A stretch of 64,000 bases of DNA from UBA5342 sp965662645 (GCA_965662645.1 CBFIII010000003.1:1-64000); one strand, 5' to 3'. Shown: positions 1-8,814, counted from the first letter of the stretch. Notes: generated by a model from the letters alone, not told the origin. Numbers and translations are program-made.

Positions 1-103
1 TTTCAGATTCAGACTCTGTCAAATCTCTGATTTGGCGGAGCTGCTAGAAACTGCTGAAGCCTGTGTGACAGCCGAACCGCCCTATGTGCTATGCCAAAAT
101 GTT
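1..103 (-). repeat. attC-like repeat, copy 1
   Basis: Read on the minus strand this stretch begins AACATTTTGGCATAG, runs through CACATAGGGCGGTT, and ends in CTCCGCCAAATCAGAGATTT. The same start and end recur at 958-1057, and in more diverged form at 9840-9916. It contains short palindromes (AAATC-tct-GATTT). A conserved start and end around a variable middle resembles integron attC sites, but no integron integrase is present, so this is only a likeness. The copy is cut by the window edge or ends close to it. Confidence 0.55.
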
Positions 104-957
104 GGCGATCTGTATTTTCTTTTCTGTCACTCTTTTAATCCCACTTTAGTGTCTTAATTTCAAATCGTTTCGCTAAAGTAATAAACTTTTTCAATGCACC
201 AGTGACAGAAGGCTGCCTTTTTTGTGTAAACACTAAACTATTCTTCTATAGGAACTTGTAAATGCAAAGAGTGCGATGGCTTGGCTTGTTATTCTTGTTC
301 CATTTTCAGCCCTAGAAACCACTCTGTAATTGCTTTTCTAAGGCGCATCTCATCGTGAGTAAACTTTCGCACCTTGATAATTGCGAACCCTGGCTTTTGC
401 AGACTGCCAGAGCAAATCTTCGTGAAATTCACTTTCGACCAGAAGCCTGATAGCCTGAAATTCCAGCTGATAGAACGCAAAGCCAAAGCTTAGGTGTACT
501 TTCGTGCGCTCAAAGGCAGACTTTTTCGTGTGACAACAGAGGTGATTCTCTCAGTGAATCTCTAATTGCTAAGAGTGGGGTGGGGATGGCATTCTTTTTT
601 GGGTCAATTTTCAGCCCTAGAAATCACAATCTAATTTCTGCGCTAAGACAATGAACTTTTTGAGTGAACTTCATCTATTAATTGCCTTCACTCTGCTTGA
701 GATGCACACTGCCTGAGCAAATCCTCGTGAAACTCACTTTCGTACGAAAATGTGATGATGTGAATTCTATGCTCTAGAATAAAATGCCATAGCAAGGCTG
801 CTCTTTTTTTGCACCTTAACGCCGTTCAAAAGCCCGCTAAATGTCGTCTTTTTTATATAGTCGCCAACGTCGAACTGGATGGCACGTAGGGCATTAGAAA
901 TCAAATTCCTTGTTAATACCCACAGAGCCAAATCAGAGATTTTACTGAGTAATTTTC
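104..957. other. gene-poor accessory stretch with a diverged duplication
   Basis: I see no convincing gene here. A block of about 240 bp at roughly 195-437 is repeated in diverged form at 500-742, offset 305 bp. The shared anchors are TTTTCAGCCCTAGAAA (303-318 and 608-623) and ACTGCC-GAGCAAATC-TCGTGAAA-TCACTTTCG (403-437 and 708-742), each pair 85 bp apart. A 65-codon minus-strand reading frame at 289-486 lies inside the duplicated block and has no recognisable motif, so I do not call it. A partial third copy of the AAGGCTGCTCTTTTTT part appears near 790-815. Confidence 0.5.
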
Positions 958-989
958 AAGTTCAGACTCTGTCAAATCTCTGATTTGGC
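927..989. repeat. 16-bp perfect inverted repeat
   Basis: GCCAAATCAGAGATTT at 927-942 is matched exactly in reverse complement by AAATCTCTGATTTGGC at 974-989, with about 31 nt between. The right arm is the end of attC-like copy 2, so the left arm may be a remnant of an opposing copy. The structure could form a long hairpin in single-stranded DNA or RNA. Confidence 0.7.
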
Positions 990-1057
990 GGAGCTGCTAG
1001 AAACCACTAAAGTAATAAAAACCACCGAACTGCCCTATGGGCTATGCCAGATTGTTG
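958..1057 (-). repeat. attC-like repeat, copy 2
   Basis: On the minus strand this begins AACAATCTGGCATAGCCC, continues ATAGGGCAGTTCGG, and ends CTAGCAGCTCCGCCAAATCA. It starts about 20 bp after the stop codon of the GIY-YIG gene, the place an attC site has in a gene cassette. The last 50 bp or so match copy 1 at 1-50 almost exactly, while the middle differs. Confidence 0.6.
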
Positions 1058-1078
1058 TGGTTTTGTGGTTATCCTTTT

Positions 1079-1900
1079 TTAATTTTTATTGTATCCGAAT
1101 CTTCGTGTTTGAAGAGTTTCTTTCCACCAACTTTCTCGCTCAATAATCTTTTTGTCGTCAATGGTTGATTTGAAGATATCTAAAATAGAGTATCTGAAAT
1201 TCTTTTTGATATAGTCAAAACTTAACTTTTTGAGTTCTACGTTTCCTCCATTTCCATTTTTAATATATGATTCCCATCGACCAAGAATCATTGACTCACC
1301 ATATGCAGAACCAACATACATCTTACCATTTGAGATGTCAGAAATAAGGTAAACACCTTTTTGGTTTTGCAATGCTGTTTTCCATCCTTCTTTAGAGATG
1401 ACTCTAGAGAGTTCTTTCCACGAAACATTTACATTATCATAACCTGGGAACAAATCATTATCAAATGTGTCAGGTAAAAGTTGAACGACTTCGCAATCAT
1501 CCATTACAGAACTAGCTAAACGAATCATTGTTTGAGCCTTATTCTTAAATTTTATTATCAGTCTTCCAAAATACTTTTCATACTCAGTTAGGACTTCGTG
1601 TTCATAACCAACAGCATTTAGTTTGTTCAAATCTTTTGTTACTCTTCCAACGTGAAATAGTAACCATAAGTCATCTGTTAGTCTGATTAAACCAATTGTT
1701 ATTTGACCTTCTTTGTATGATTTATTTCTTTTGTAATTCCAATATTGTCCGCTTAAAATGGTTGAGAAATCCTGATTCTTGAAAATTTCTATAGGATTCC
1801 AGTTGTCTCCAAACATTAGGTTAAATCTAACTTTAACATTGGATAAGTCTTCTAGTTTTAGAATCTCATTTAGGAGTATTTTGTTACTCGTCTCTTTCAT
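1079..1900 (-). CDS. GIY-YIG nuclease family protein
   Basis: A 273-residue soluble protein. The C-terminal third carries a GIY-YIG fold: GVYLISDISNGKMYVGSA (about residues 182-199) gives the two strands with Tyr residues, followed by GRWESYI with the conserved Arg, and ERESWWKETL near the end supplies the metal-binding Glu. The N-terminal 180 residues match nothing I recognise and may be a substrate or DNA-binding region, an arrangement seen in nuclease-like accessory proteins of Bacteroidota. No signal peptide or membrane segment is present. It stands alone on the minus strand, followed directly by an attC-like repeat and preceded by a 10-bp inverted repeat at 1913-1946, so it looks like a single-gene cassette. 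Whether it cuts DNA in defence, repair or mobility cannot be told from sequence. Confidence 0.8.
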   Translation of the reverse strand: MKETSNKILLNEILKLEDLSNVKVRFNLMFGDNWNPIEIFKNQDFSTILSGQYWNYKRNKSYKEGQITIGLIRLTDDLWLLFHVGRVTKDLNKLNAVGYEHEVLTEYEKYFGRLIIKFKNKAQTMIRLASSVMDDCEVVQLLPDTFDNDLFPGYDNVNVSWKELSRVISKEGWKTALQNQKGVYLISDISNGKMYVGSAYGESMILGRWESYIKNGNGGNVELKKLSFDYIKKNFRYSILDIFKSTIDDKKIIERESWWKETLQTRRFGYNKN

Positions 1901-1912
1901 ATTTTAGTTTTT

Positions 1913-1946
1913 AAATTACCGGCATCTTTTCAGACACCGGTAATTT
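1913..1946. repeat. 10-bp inverted repeat upstream of the GIY-YIG gene
   Basis: AAATTACCGG (1913-1922) and CCGGTAATTT (1937-1946) are perfect reverse complements with a 14-nt loop, starting 12 bp upstream of the GIY-YIG start codon. It could be an operator, a leader hairpin in that gene's mRNA, or the 5' boundary of a cassette. Confidence 0.55.
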
Positions 1947-2045
1947 CAGTACAGGATTTAAGATAAAATGTTTAGCAAAAACAGATAATATTAACTTAAA
2001 ATCAGCCTTGTACTGGGTGTTTTTTTCCATAAACCACAACATGTC

Positions 2046-2069
2046 TATACCCGCAATCTTGCGGGTATA
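2046..2069. repeat. 24-nt near-perfect palindrome
   Basis: TATACCCGCAA (2046-2056) and TTGCGGGTATA (2059-2069) pair over 11 bp with only a TC loop. No U-run follows on either strand, so it is not a classical terminator. A protein-binding palindrome or cruciform-forming site fits better. Confidence 0.6.
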
Positions 2070-2172
2070 TTCCATTTAGCAGTAGGGGAATTTTGTTGCG
2101 GTTATTGAAGAAAAAGACAAGAAAGTCCCCATAATTGCTAAGTTTTATTGATTAATCCACATTAGTGAATGT

Positions 2173-2195
2173 TCTCATTGCCAAAGGTATAAATA
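2173..2195 (+). repeat. 23-bp direct repeat, left copy
   Basis: TCTCATTGCCAAAGGTATAAATA occurs here and identically at 3065-3087, and GAAT precedes both copies two bases upstream. The two copies bracket the decayed integrase at 2216-2723, which suggests attachment sites or a target duplication of a lost element. Confidence 0.65.
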
Positions 2196-2215
2196 TATTC
2201 TCTAAAAACCTTGTA

Positions 2216-2723
2216 TTAATCGATATTCAATTTGTCGAGAGGACTTTTTATTTTTTCCATACCTTTTGTTGTGACGTGGGTATAGATTTCAGTTGTTTTA
2301 CTGCTACTATGGCCCAATAGACTTTGGATATAACGCACATCAGTGCCATTTTCTAATAGATGTGTGGCAAATCTGTGTCTTAAAGTATGCACTGTGACAT
2401 GTTTTTTATCGACGTTTTGGCTACAGCTGCTTTTAAAATACTTTGAATGCTACGAGCAGAATACATGCCTCCATTTTTCCCTTCAAATAAATATTCTTTG
2501 GGTTTGTATTCTTTGTAATTGGTTTTTTGGTATTAAAAAAATAAGGAAAAGCAGACTTTATGTTTTGGACGGAAGCTTCCGTATCGGGAAAATGTCAGGC
2601 TTTTAAGGTGCTGCTCCACTTAGCACCTTCTATTTTTTTTATGATAATAATGATTTCTTGATTGTAAGGAAAAGCAACGCTAATGCGTTTTTCAGAACGA
2701 TGAATAATCCTTTTTATCTCCAT
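2216..2723 (-). pseudogene. tyrosine recombinase (phage-type integrase), decayed
   Basis: The minus strand encodes pieces of a Bacteroidota-type tyrosine recombinase in three frames. It starts at ATG 2723-2721 as MEIKRIIHRSEKRISVAFPY and reaches KWSSTLKA, then hits TGA where this family normally has Trp before His; HFPDTEASVQNIKSAFPYFF follows in the same frame. A large part of the middle (the core-binding domain and the first catalytic Arg region) is missing. A second frame gives NYKEYKPKEYLFEGKNGG and ARSIQSILKAAVAKTSIK. After a one-base slip in an A6 run the third frame gives HTLRHRFATHLL and LGHSSSKTTEIYTH, with the catalytic H, R, H and final Tyr, ending SPLDKLNID at the stop. A nonsense codon, a deletion and at least two frame changes rule out function. 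Confidence 0.85.
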
Positions 2724-3064
2724 AATGAGCAGTTTTTAGTTGCGTTTACAGAACAAATATAAGCATTACCCGCAATAAAAATAAAATTTACACACTAAAA
2801 AATAAAACTCAATTAGGTTATAAGTCGTTGAAATGTAGTGTATTTGGTTTTTAAACGAGAGATTTGCTTCATTGTAATCGCCTGTTTTGCGTTTGTGGAG
2901 TAGGGCATGTTGATAAAAATCAAATATTACCTATTAAAATTTGTATAATAAATTGAGTTCTATTTTATACAAGTAGGATACTTAATATTTTCTGAAAATG
3001 AATTTTAGTTGTGGCTTTTTTTATAATTACTAGATATTATTAATTTATATAGTCTTTGGAATCC
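2724..3064. other. AT-rich gap without a gene
   Basis: This stretch lies between the integrase remnant and the right direct repeat. It contains a second CATTACCCGCAATAAAA motif near 2764 echoing the palindrome at 2046. No reading frame, RNA gene or clear promoter is visible. Confidence 0.4.
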
Positions 3065-3087
3065 TCTCATTGCCAAAGGTATAAATA
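3065..3087 (+). repeat. 23-bp direct repeat, right copy
   Basis: Identical to 2173-2195; the two copies are 892 bp apart and flank the integrase remnant. See the left copy for interpretation. The following 200 bp, up to the efflux operon, hold no gene. Confidence 0.65.
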
Positions 3088-3287
3088 AAACAGAAAAATG
3101 CAAGGTGTTTATTCTATTACATTAAGAAAGGATGGGCTAGCTTTTGAAGTCTGTTTTGATAACAAGTCCTGAGTTTTGGTGTTTTTCAGAAAACATTTAA
3201 AAAGAAGCAGAAATTTTATATTTACCCAAAAAAACATGGTTAATTTGTTCTTTATGCAATTATGATAGTTATAAACTTGTTTGTTGA

Positions 3288-4574
3288 ATGAAAAAAAGAC
3301 AATTAATACTCTCGACTTATACGTTCTTATTTATACTAATCTTTGGTTTAGTCCATAATTTGAATGCACAAACCAATCAATCCCAAAGTTATAGCTTGTC
3401 CGATTGTATTCAGCTTGCTTTAGAAAACAGTTATCAATTACAAAGCGATAGTCTTCTTTCTGAAGCATTACAAATGCAAATTAATCGGGAACAAGCTAAT
3501 TATTATCCTCAGATATCAGGTGCTATGGGGGTGTCTGGTCTTTTCCTTTCACCTTATTCTTTTGGGCAGCATTATTTGCAAGCCATTGCCGATTGGGATT
3601 TAGGGAAGTTTTGGTATAAAACGAGTGATATCCAACAAAAACAATACGAGCGTCAAGAGGCCATTCAGCAACAAAAAAAGTTGGAGATAATGGGAGTTAT
3701 TGCCGGACTTTATATTGATGTGCAGCAATACCAGGTAGAGCTGGAGGTGTTAAATTCGAGACTTGAGTATTTAAATCAGCATAGTAAAATATTAACGGGT
3801 TTGTGGAACGCTGGGACTGCCAATCAGCTAGATGTTTTGCAAACCAATTCTACCATTAACGAAGTGAAAGAGCTTCAATTGAATAAAGAACTTGAAGCAG
3901 ACCAAACAGTATATGCCTTGACACGATTAATGGGGTTAGATCCGGCTTCTGGTTTAAGATTGAACAAATTTATTGATTTTGAAACCTCTATTGAAACTGA
4001 TTTTGATGACCAGAAAACTTTAATTGAAAAGCACCCACATCTCACCGTGATTCAAAAAGAATATGAAACGGAGCAATTGAAAAAGAGAGAAGTTTATGCT
4101 TCTCGTCTTCCACATATTCAAGCATTTAGCGGCTACTCGTTCGATGGAGATCCTACTGGTGATGGGAGTTATGCATTAGTTGGTTTGGCAGCAAGCATTC
4201 CCATTTATCAGTTCAATAAGAATAAATACCATTTGAAAGAATATGATATTTCTTCGGAAGTTATTCTATCGCAAAAAAAAGATGTTGAAAGAGACCTTTC
4301 CATCCAATACGGACAGATTATCAAACAGATTCAACAGTTCAAATTAATTCTCGATTTTCAGAAGACGAAGATTGCGAATGATGTAAAACTAGCTCAAGTT
4401 GCTGAGGTAAATTATAAAGCTGGATTATCAAGTCATCTTGATTTTTTATTGGCACAACAGACGCTTACCCATACGACTATGCAAATAAATAGCGTCCGAA
4501 ATCGGTATCTTAAATCGGTTATAGCGTTATATCTAATTACCGGGCAAACCGAAAAAATTAAAAACATTAAATAA
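3288..4574 (+). CDS. TolC-family outer membrane efflux protein
   Basis: A 428-residue protein with an N-terminal signal peptide (KKRQLILSTYTFLFILIFG, cleavage near LNAQ at about residue 28) followed by two tandem OEP repeats (about 32-215 and 235-420). The opening YSLSDCIQLALENS is the usual first helix of TolC-like proteins, and long amphipathic helices rich in Q, L and E follow. Trimeric TolC channels span the outer membrane and dock to an adaptor and an inner-membrane pump. The adaptor gene starts 10 bp after the stop and the RND pump follows, so the three form one operon for tripartite efflux. The substrate cannot be told from this sequence. Confidence 0.93.
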   Translation: MKKRQLILSTYTFLFILIFGLVHNLNAQTNQSQSYSLSDCIQLALENSYQLQSDSLLSEALQMQINREQANYYPQISGAMGVSGLFLSPYSFGQHYLQAIADWDLGKFWYKTSDIQQKQYERQEAIQQQKKLEIMGVIAGLYIDVQQYQVELEVLNSRLEYLNQHSKILTGLWNAGTANQLDVLQTNSTINEVKELQLNKELEADQTVYALTRLMGLDPASGLRLNKFIDFETSIETDFDDQKTLIEKHPHLTVIQKEYETEQLKKREVYASRLPHIQAFSGYSFDGDPTGDGSYALVGLAASIPIYQFNKNKYHLKEYDISSEVILSQKKDVERDLSIQYGQIIKQIQQFKLILDFQKTKIANDVKLAQVAEVNYKAGLSSHLDFLLAQQTLTHTTMQINSVRNRYLKSVIALYLITGQTEKIKNIK

Positions 4575-4583
4575 AAAGACATT

Positions 4584-5519
4584 ATGTATCCGTTTATTTC
4601 CTTCCGAAAACTACTCCCCATTTTGATTCTGGGTCTTGCTTTGTTTGCATGTCAATCAAAGACTACCGATAAGGAATTAAAAAGCATCATAAAAATACAT
4701 GTTAAAACGGCCCCCGTTATTCGAGGTGATATTAACGATACCATTTCAATTTTTGGACAATTGGCTTTGCGCCAACAAGCATGGCTTTCGTCTCAGTTTG
4801 AAGGACGCCTCACTGATTTTTCATTATTAAAAGGCGAAAAAGTTGAAAAAGGACAACTTGCAGGAGTTATTATTCCTGCCCGTCGTGAAGCCTTATTGCA
4901 AGCCGTTGATAATGTGCCGGACGAACTCAAGTCCTTGCTCGATGAGCAAGAAAAAGCCATTTCGCTGTATTATCCTGTTTCTGGTGTTGTGCTCGACGTG
5001 TTGCTTCATACAGGAGATGTGGTTGGCAAAGGCGAACACATTGTTCATATTGGTGACTTAAGAGTCTTAGATGTTCAAGGTGATCTTCCTACACAATACC
5101 TTGAATTTGCCCGAAAGGCAAAAACGTTAAGTGTACAGTTTACCAACTATAATCATCCCGATTTAACGCTGCCCATTGAAACGTTTACAGCCTCTGTATC
5201 TGCCAACCAAAGTTTGATCATTCGTTTGAAACTCGATAATCCTTCACTCAAATTTAAACCTGGGATGAGGGTCAAAATAAGTTTCCCCACACCCCTTCAT
5301 AACGCCGTGCTTTTAATACCGCGCTCTGCATTGGTCGAAGAAGAAGGACAGCGTTTTGTTTTTGTTATTGAAAATGGAAAAGCGATGAAACGCCTTGTTG
5401 AAACGGGCATTATGCATGACGATGTGGTGGAGATTGTTTCAGGGCTTAAAGAGAACCAACAATTAGCAATCGAAAAGGCTTATTCGTTAAAGGATAACCT
5501 GACCGTAATTGCCGAATAA
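4584..5519 (+). CDS. RND efflux periplasmic adaptor lipoprotein
   Basis: A 311-residue membrane-fusion protein with a lipoprotein signal (lipobox LALFAC, Cys about residue 23), so it is anchored in a membrane facing the periplasm. The barrel-sandwich (lipoyl-like) halves are visible as GRLTDFSLLKGEKVEKGQL and PVSGVVLDVLLHTGDVVGKG, followed by a beta-barrel domain (about 165-240) and a membrane-proximal domain ending at residue 311. Only about 45 residues separate the two lipoyl halves, so the alpha-helical hairpin is very short or absent, unlike AcrA. It lies between the TolC gene (10 bp gap) and the RND gene (89 bp gap). Confidence 0.9.
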   Translation: MYPFISFRKLLPILILGLALFACQSKTTDKELKSIIKIHVKTAPVIRGDINDTISIFGQLALRQQAWLSSQFEGRLTDFSLLKGEKVEKGQLAGVIIPARREALLQAVDNVPDELKSLLDEQEKAISLYYPVSGVVLDVLLHTGDVVGKGEHIVHIGDLRVLDVQGDLPTQYLEFARKAKTLSVQFTNYNHPDLTLPIETFTASVSANQSLIIRLKLDNPSLKFKPGMRVKISFPTPLHNAVLLIPRSALVEEEGQRFVFVIENGKAMKRLVETGIMHDDVVEIVSGLKENQQLAIEKAYSLKDNLTVIAE

Positions 5520-5608
5520 AGAGGGGTGATCATTGTGAGCCAATTCCTAAGAGAAGGTCACAGAGCCTTTAGTGGTGCATTTGTTTTAGATTATTTAATT
5601 TGCTTTGT

Positions 5609-8600
5609 ATGAATGTAATATCATCATTTACCGTAAAGAATCGCCGAGCCTTAATTTTTCTTTTCCTTTTCCTTTCGGCAATAGGGTGTTTTTTGGTGAA
5701 TAAGATTCCTCAAGGGGTTTTTCCTGATGCTACATTTCCACGCATTGCTGTTATGGTTGATTATGGACTCACTCCCATCAAGCAAATGGAGATGGAGGTG
5801 GCTAAGCCCATTGAAGAAGCGGTGATGATGGTTGAAGGTGTGCAGATGGTGCGCTCTTCTATCAGTCGGGGTTCTGCCGAAATAAATATTGATTTTCAGT
5901 GGAATGCGGATATGTTTCAGGCTTACCAATTGGTTCAGGCTCAGGTGAGTGGCATTCAAAGTCAGCTGCCTCCTGGTGTGACACTTGAAGTGCGCCGTTT
6001 CACGACCAGCACTTATCCTGTGGCAGGTTATAGTTTGTATTCCGACAAACAAGACTTATTGCATTTGCGCGATATTGCCGTGTATTCGCTCCGACCACAA
6101 CTGGCGGCTATCCCTGGCGTTTACAATGTGGAAGTCATGGGTGGTAACGAGCGCGAATACCGTATTGAACTGGATGCCGATAAACTGGCGGCTTACAAAT
6201 TGGATTACACGACTATTAGTAGAGCCGTTAAAGAAAACAATACGCTCGATTATGTGGGCCGACTTGAGGAAAATAATAAACTGTATCTCAATATTGCAGA
6301 CAATCGCTATGTGAAAATGAGTGATATTGAGAATACTATTATTCGTAACGATGGCGCTACTCCTCTTCGTTTAAAAGATGTAGCAACGGTTATTTCAACG
6401 GTTAAAGAGACCTTTATCGCTTGCGAAAGCAATCAACATCCTGCTGTTTTAATTACTATCATCAAACAACCCGGTACAAATGCAGTGTCGATAATGAAAG
6501 CTGTTGATGCTAAACTAGCCGAACTGAAATCCGTATTGCCCGATGATGTTAACACGAGCAAGTGGTATGATATGACCAGTTTTATCAAGTCCTCCATAAA
6601 CAATGTGAGGGATTCCATTCTGATAGGGGCATTTCTAACTTTATTAATTCTATTGCTTTTTCTTCGCCGCTTGCGCATCACATTGGTTACTGTGGTTATT
6701 ATTCCTGTGGCGGTATTTATCTCTTTTATTGCCATTAAGCTGACGGGGATGAACCTGAGCGTGATGAGCCTTGGTGGATTAGCGGCTGCTATTGGGATAT
6801 TAGTCGATAATGCCATTGTTGTGGTTGAAAATATAGAACGTCACCTCGAAATGGGGAAGACCAAGAAACAGGCTGTTATTGAGGCTACTGGTGAGATTAT
6901 TTCGCCATTACTTAGCGCCACGCTTACGACACTCATTGTGCTTGTTCCGCTTGTTTTCCTTAGTGGAGTGCCAGGGATATTTTTTAAAGCATTGGCCCTT
7001 ACCTTAACTCTGGCAATTCTTGCTTCTATGTTATTGGCTGTCTTTTTAACGCCTGCTGTTGCGGTTACTTTTATCTCCACAAAGAAAAGGAAGCCGGGAA
7101 AAATGATGGGCAAAATAATCAATGCACATCAGGCGGTTTTAAAATTGGGTTTGAAAAAACCGATCATTGCCTATGTGTTGATAGTGCTTACTGTTGCAGG
7201 CAGTATGGGCTTATTTAAAAAAATTCCCAGTGGATTTCTACCGCTTTGGGACGAAGGAACCATCGTTCTTGACTATTTAGCTCCTCCGGGAAGTTCGGTG
7301 GACGGCACACGTACTATGTTAAAAAGTGTTACCGATTATTTAACAAACATTCCCGAAGTGGAGGCTTATTCTTTGCGTACTGGGCGTAGTTTGGCGCATC
7401 CCAGAACGCATGCTAACGACGGTGACTTTGTGATCAACTTGAAAAAAGACAGAACCCGTTCCTCTTTTGAGATAATGGATGAATTACGTGATTTTATTGC
7501 ACAGAAAGAGCCAAATCTATCGCCAGAGATCTTTCAGGTCTTGCCCGATCGGCTCAATGATTTAAGTGGTGAAATTGCTCCTATTGTGATAAAAGTATAT
7601 GGCAAAAACCTAGCGACCATTCAGGGTGTAGCTGCTAATATAGCGGATTCTCTGGCGAATATTAATGGCGTCGTTGACATTTATCCGGGTTATGAGGCTG
7701 GTGAGCCAGAGCTGACTATTCGTATTAAAAATGAGGAAGTTGCCCGTTATGGTCTTACCCCACAAATGGTAAATAATGCTGTAAATATGGCGCTGTGGGG
7801 CGATGAGGCCACGCAGGTTATGGACGGCATAAAACTGATCCCTGTGCGCATTCGTTATCCCAAAGAATATACGTCACATTTTGAGCGGGTACAGTCATTA
7901 CCCCTCTATTTTCCTGAAATAGATAGAACAGTTATTCTAAGTGAGCTGGCTGAGATTACGAAAATACCGGGTAAAACGGATATTGAACACGAAAACTTGA
8001 GTCAGGTGGTTAATATCGAAGCCCAAATTTCGGGGCGCGACCTTGGGGGAACAGCCGCTGACATTCAACAACTCTTGCACCAGTGGCATTTGCCTCCTGG
8101 TGTTACGGTTCAACTTGGCGGTCAATATGAAAGCCAACAACAGGCCTTTAAAGAACTCATGTTTATCCTGATTTTAGCAATGCTGATTATCTTTATTGTT
8201 TTGTTGTTCGAATTTAATTCGTTCCGCACCGCATCGGCTATACTTATTGGCACTACACTTTCGGTGAGTGGGGTATTCCTGCTTTTATGGCTTACCAGTA
8301 CGTCCCTCGATATTTCCGCTTTTATGGGGATGATTATGATCATTGGAGTGGTTGTAAATAATGGTATATTATTGATTGATTATACCGAAAAATATCTAAA
8401 AGAGAATCCCAATATTACTCAGGCCTTGTTAATGGCTGGAAGAGTTAGGCTTCGACCTATTCTTATGACAACACTTTCGAGTATTTTTGGTTTTTTACCC
8501 CTTGCATTTGCTATGGGAGAGGGCGCAGAAATGCTCAAGCCTTTGGCCATCTCGATGATTGGTGGAATGAGTTTATCTATGGTTTTTTCACTTTTCGTTA

Positions 8601-8674
8601 TCCCGATACTTTATCAATCGTTCAATAGTCCAAAGAAACAGTGGGGTTCTGAAATAGAAGATGCGACAATTTGA
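5609..8674 (+). CDS. RND-family inner membrane efflux transporter
   Basis: A 1021-residue AcrB/MdtB-class pump. I choose ATG 5609 because the sequence MNVISSFTVKNRRALIFLFL starts just before TM1 as in the family; an in-frame TTG at 5600 is possible. Twelve membrane segments are evident: TM1, a large periplasmic loop (about 35-330), TM2-6, TM7 (near 525), a second large loop, then TM8-12. TM4 carries GILVDNAIVVVENIERH, the proton-relay region with D-N in place of the D-D of multidrug pumps. It works with the preceding adaptor and TolC protein by proton-driven export. A strong terminator follows at 8768-8814. Confidence 0.95.
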   Translation: MNVISSFTVKNRRALIFLFLFLSAIGCFLVNKIPQGVFPDATFPRIAVMVDYGLTPIKQMEMEVAKPIEEAVMMVEGVQMVRSSISRGSAEINIDFQWNADMFQAYQLVQAQVSGIQSQLPPGVTLEVRRFTTSTYPVAGYSLYSDKQDLLHLRDIAVYSLRPQLAAIPGVYNVEVMGGNEREYRIELDADKLAAYKLDYTTISRAVKENNTLDYVGRLEENNKLYLNIADNRYVKMSDIENTIIRNDGATPLRLKDVATVISTVKETFIACESNQHPAVLITIIKQPGTNAVSIMKAVDAKLAELKSVLPDDVNTSKWYDMTSFIKSSINNVRDSILIGAFLTLLILLLFLRRLRITLVTVVIIPVAVFISFIAIKLTGMNLSVMSLGGLAAAIGILVDNAIVVVENIERHLEMGKTKKQAVIEATGEIISPLLSATLTTLIVLVPLVFLSGVPGIFFKALALTLTLAILASMLLAVFLTPAVAVTFISTKKRKPGKMMGKIINAHQAVLKLGLKKPIIAYVLIVLTVAGSMGLFKKIPSGFLPLWDEGTIVLDYLAPPGSSVDGTRTMLKSVTDYLTNIPEVEAYSLRTGRSLAHPRTHANDGDFVINLKKDRTRSSFEIMDELRDFIAQKEPNLSPEIFQVLPDRLNDLSGEIAPIVIKVYGKNLATIQGVAANIADSLANINGVVDIYPGYEAGEPELTIRIKNEEVARYGLTPQMVNNAVNMALWGDEATQVMDGIKLIPVRIRYPKEYTSHFERVQSLPLYFPEIDRTVILSELAEITKIPGKTDIEHENLSQVVNIEAQISGRDLGGTAADIQQLLHQWHLPPGVTVQLGGQYESQQQAFKELMFILILAMLIIFIVLLFEFNSFRTASAILIGTTLSVSGVFLLLWLTSTSLDISAFMGMIMIIGVVVNNGILLIDYTEKYLKENPNITQALLMAGRVRLRPILMTTLSSIFGFLPLAFAMGEGAEMLKPLAISMIGGMSLSMVFSLFVIPILYQSFNSPKKQWGSEIEDATI

Positions 8675-8767
8675 TATTCAGATTTTTGATTAAGGAAATG
8701 CTAGTTTGAGCATGGACTCGGATTTATGATTTAGTAATCAAGTTACAAACTGATATTTTGCGTAATA

Positions 8768-8814
8768 AAACGCCGATAACTTTGTGGTTATTTTAATTCA
8801 TGGCGGCGTTTTTT
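8768..8814 (+). terminator. Rho-independent terminator of the efflux operon
   Basis: AAACGCCG at 8768-8775 pairs with CGGCGTTT ending near 8811, and a T-run follows (8809-8814). It lies 95 bp after the RND stop codon. Confidence 0.75.

Noticed and set aside
289..486. 65-codon minus-strand ORF in the first kilobase
   Set aside because: Lies within a duplicated non-coding block, has no motif, and the diverged second copy does not keep the frame.
2216..2723. Programmed frameshift in the integrase
   Set aside because: The A6 slip site alone might be read that way, but the additional stop codon and the missing middle show decay instead.
5651..6052. 133-codon minus-strand ORF inside the RND gene
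   Set aside because: Shadow of the pump gene; His-rich composition is a by-product of the opposite strand.
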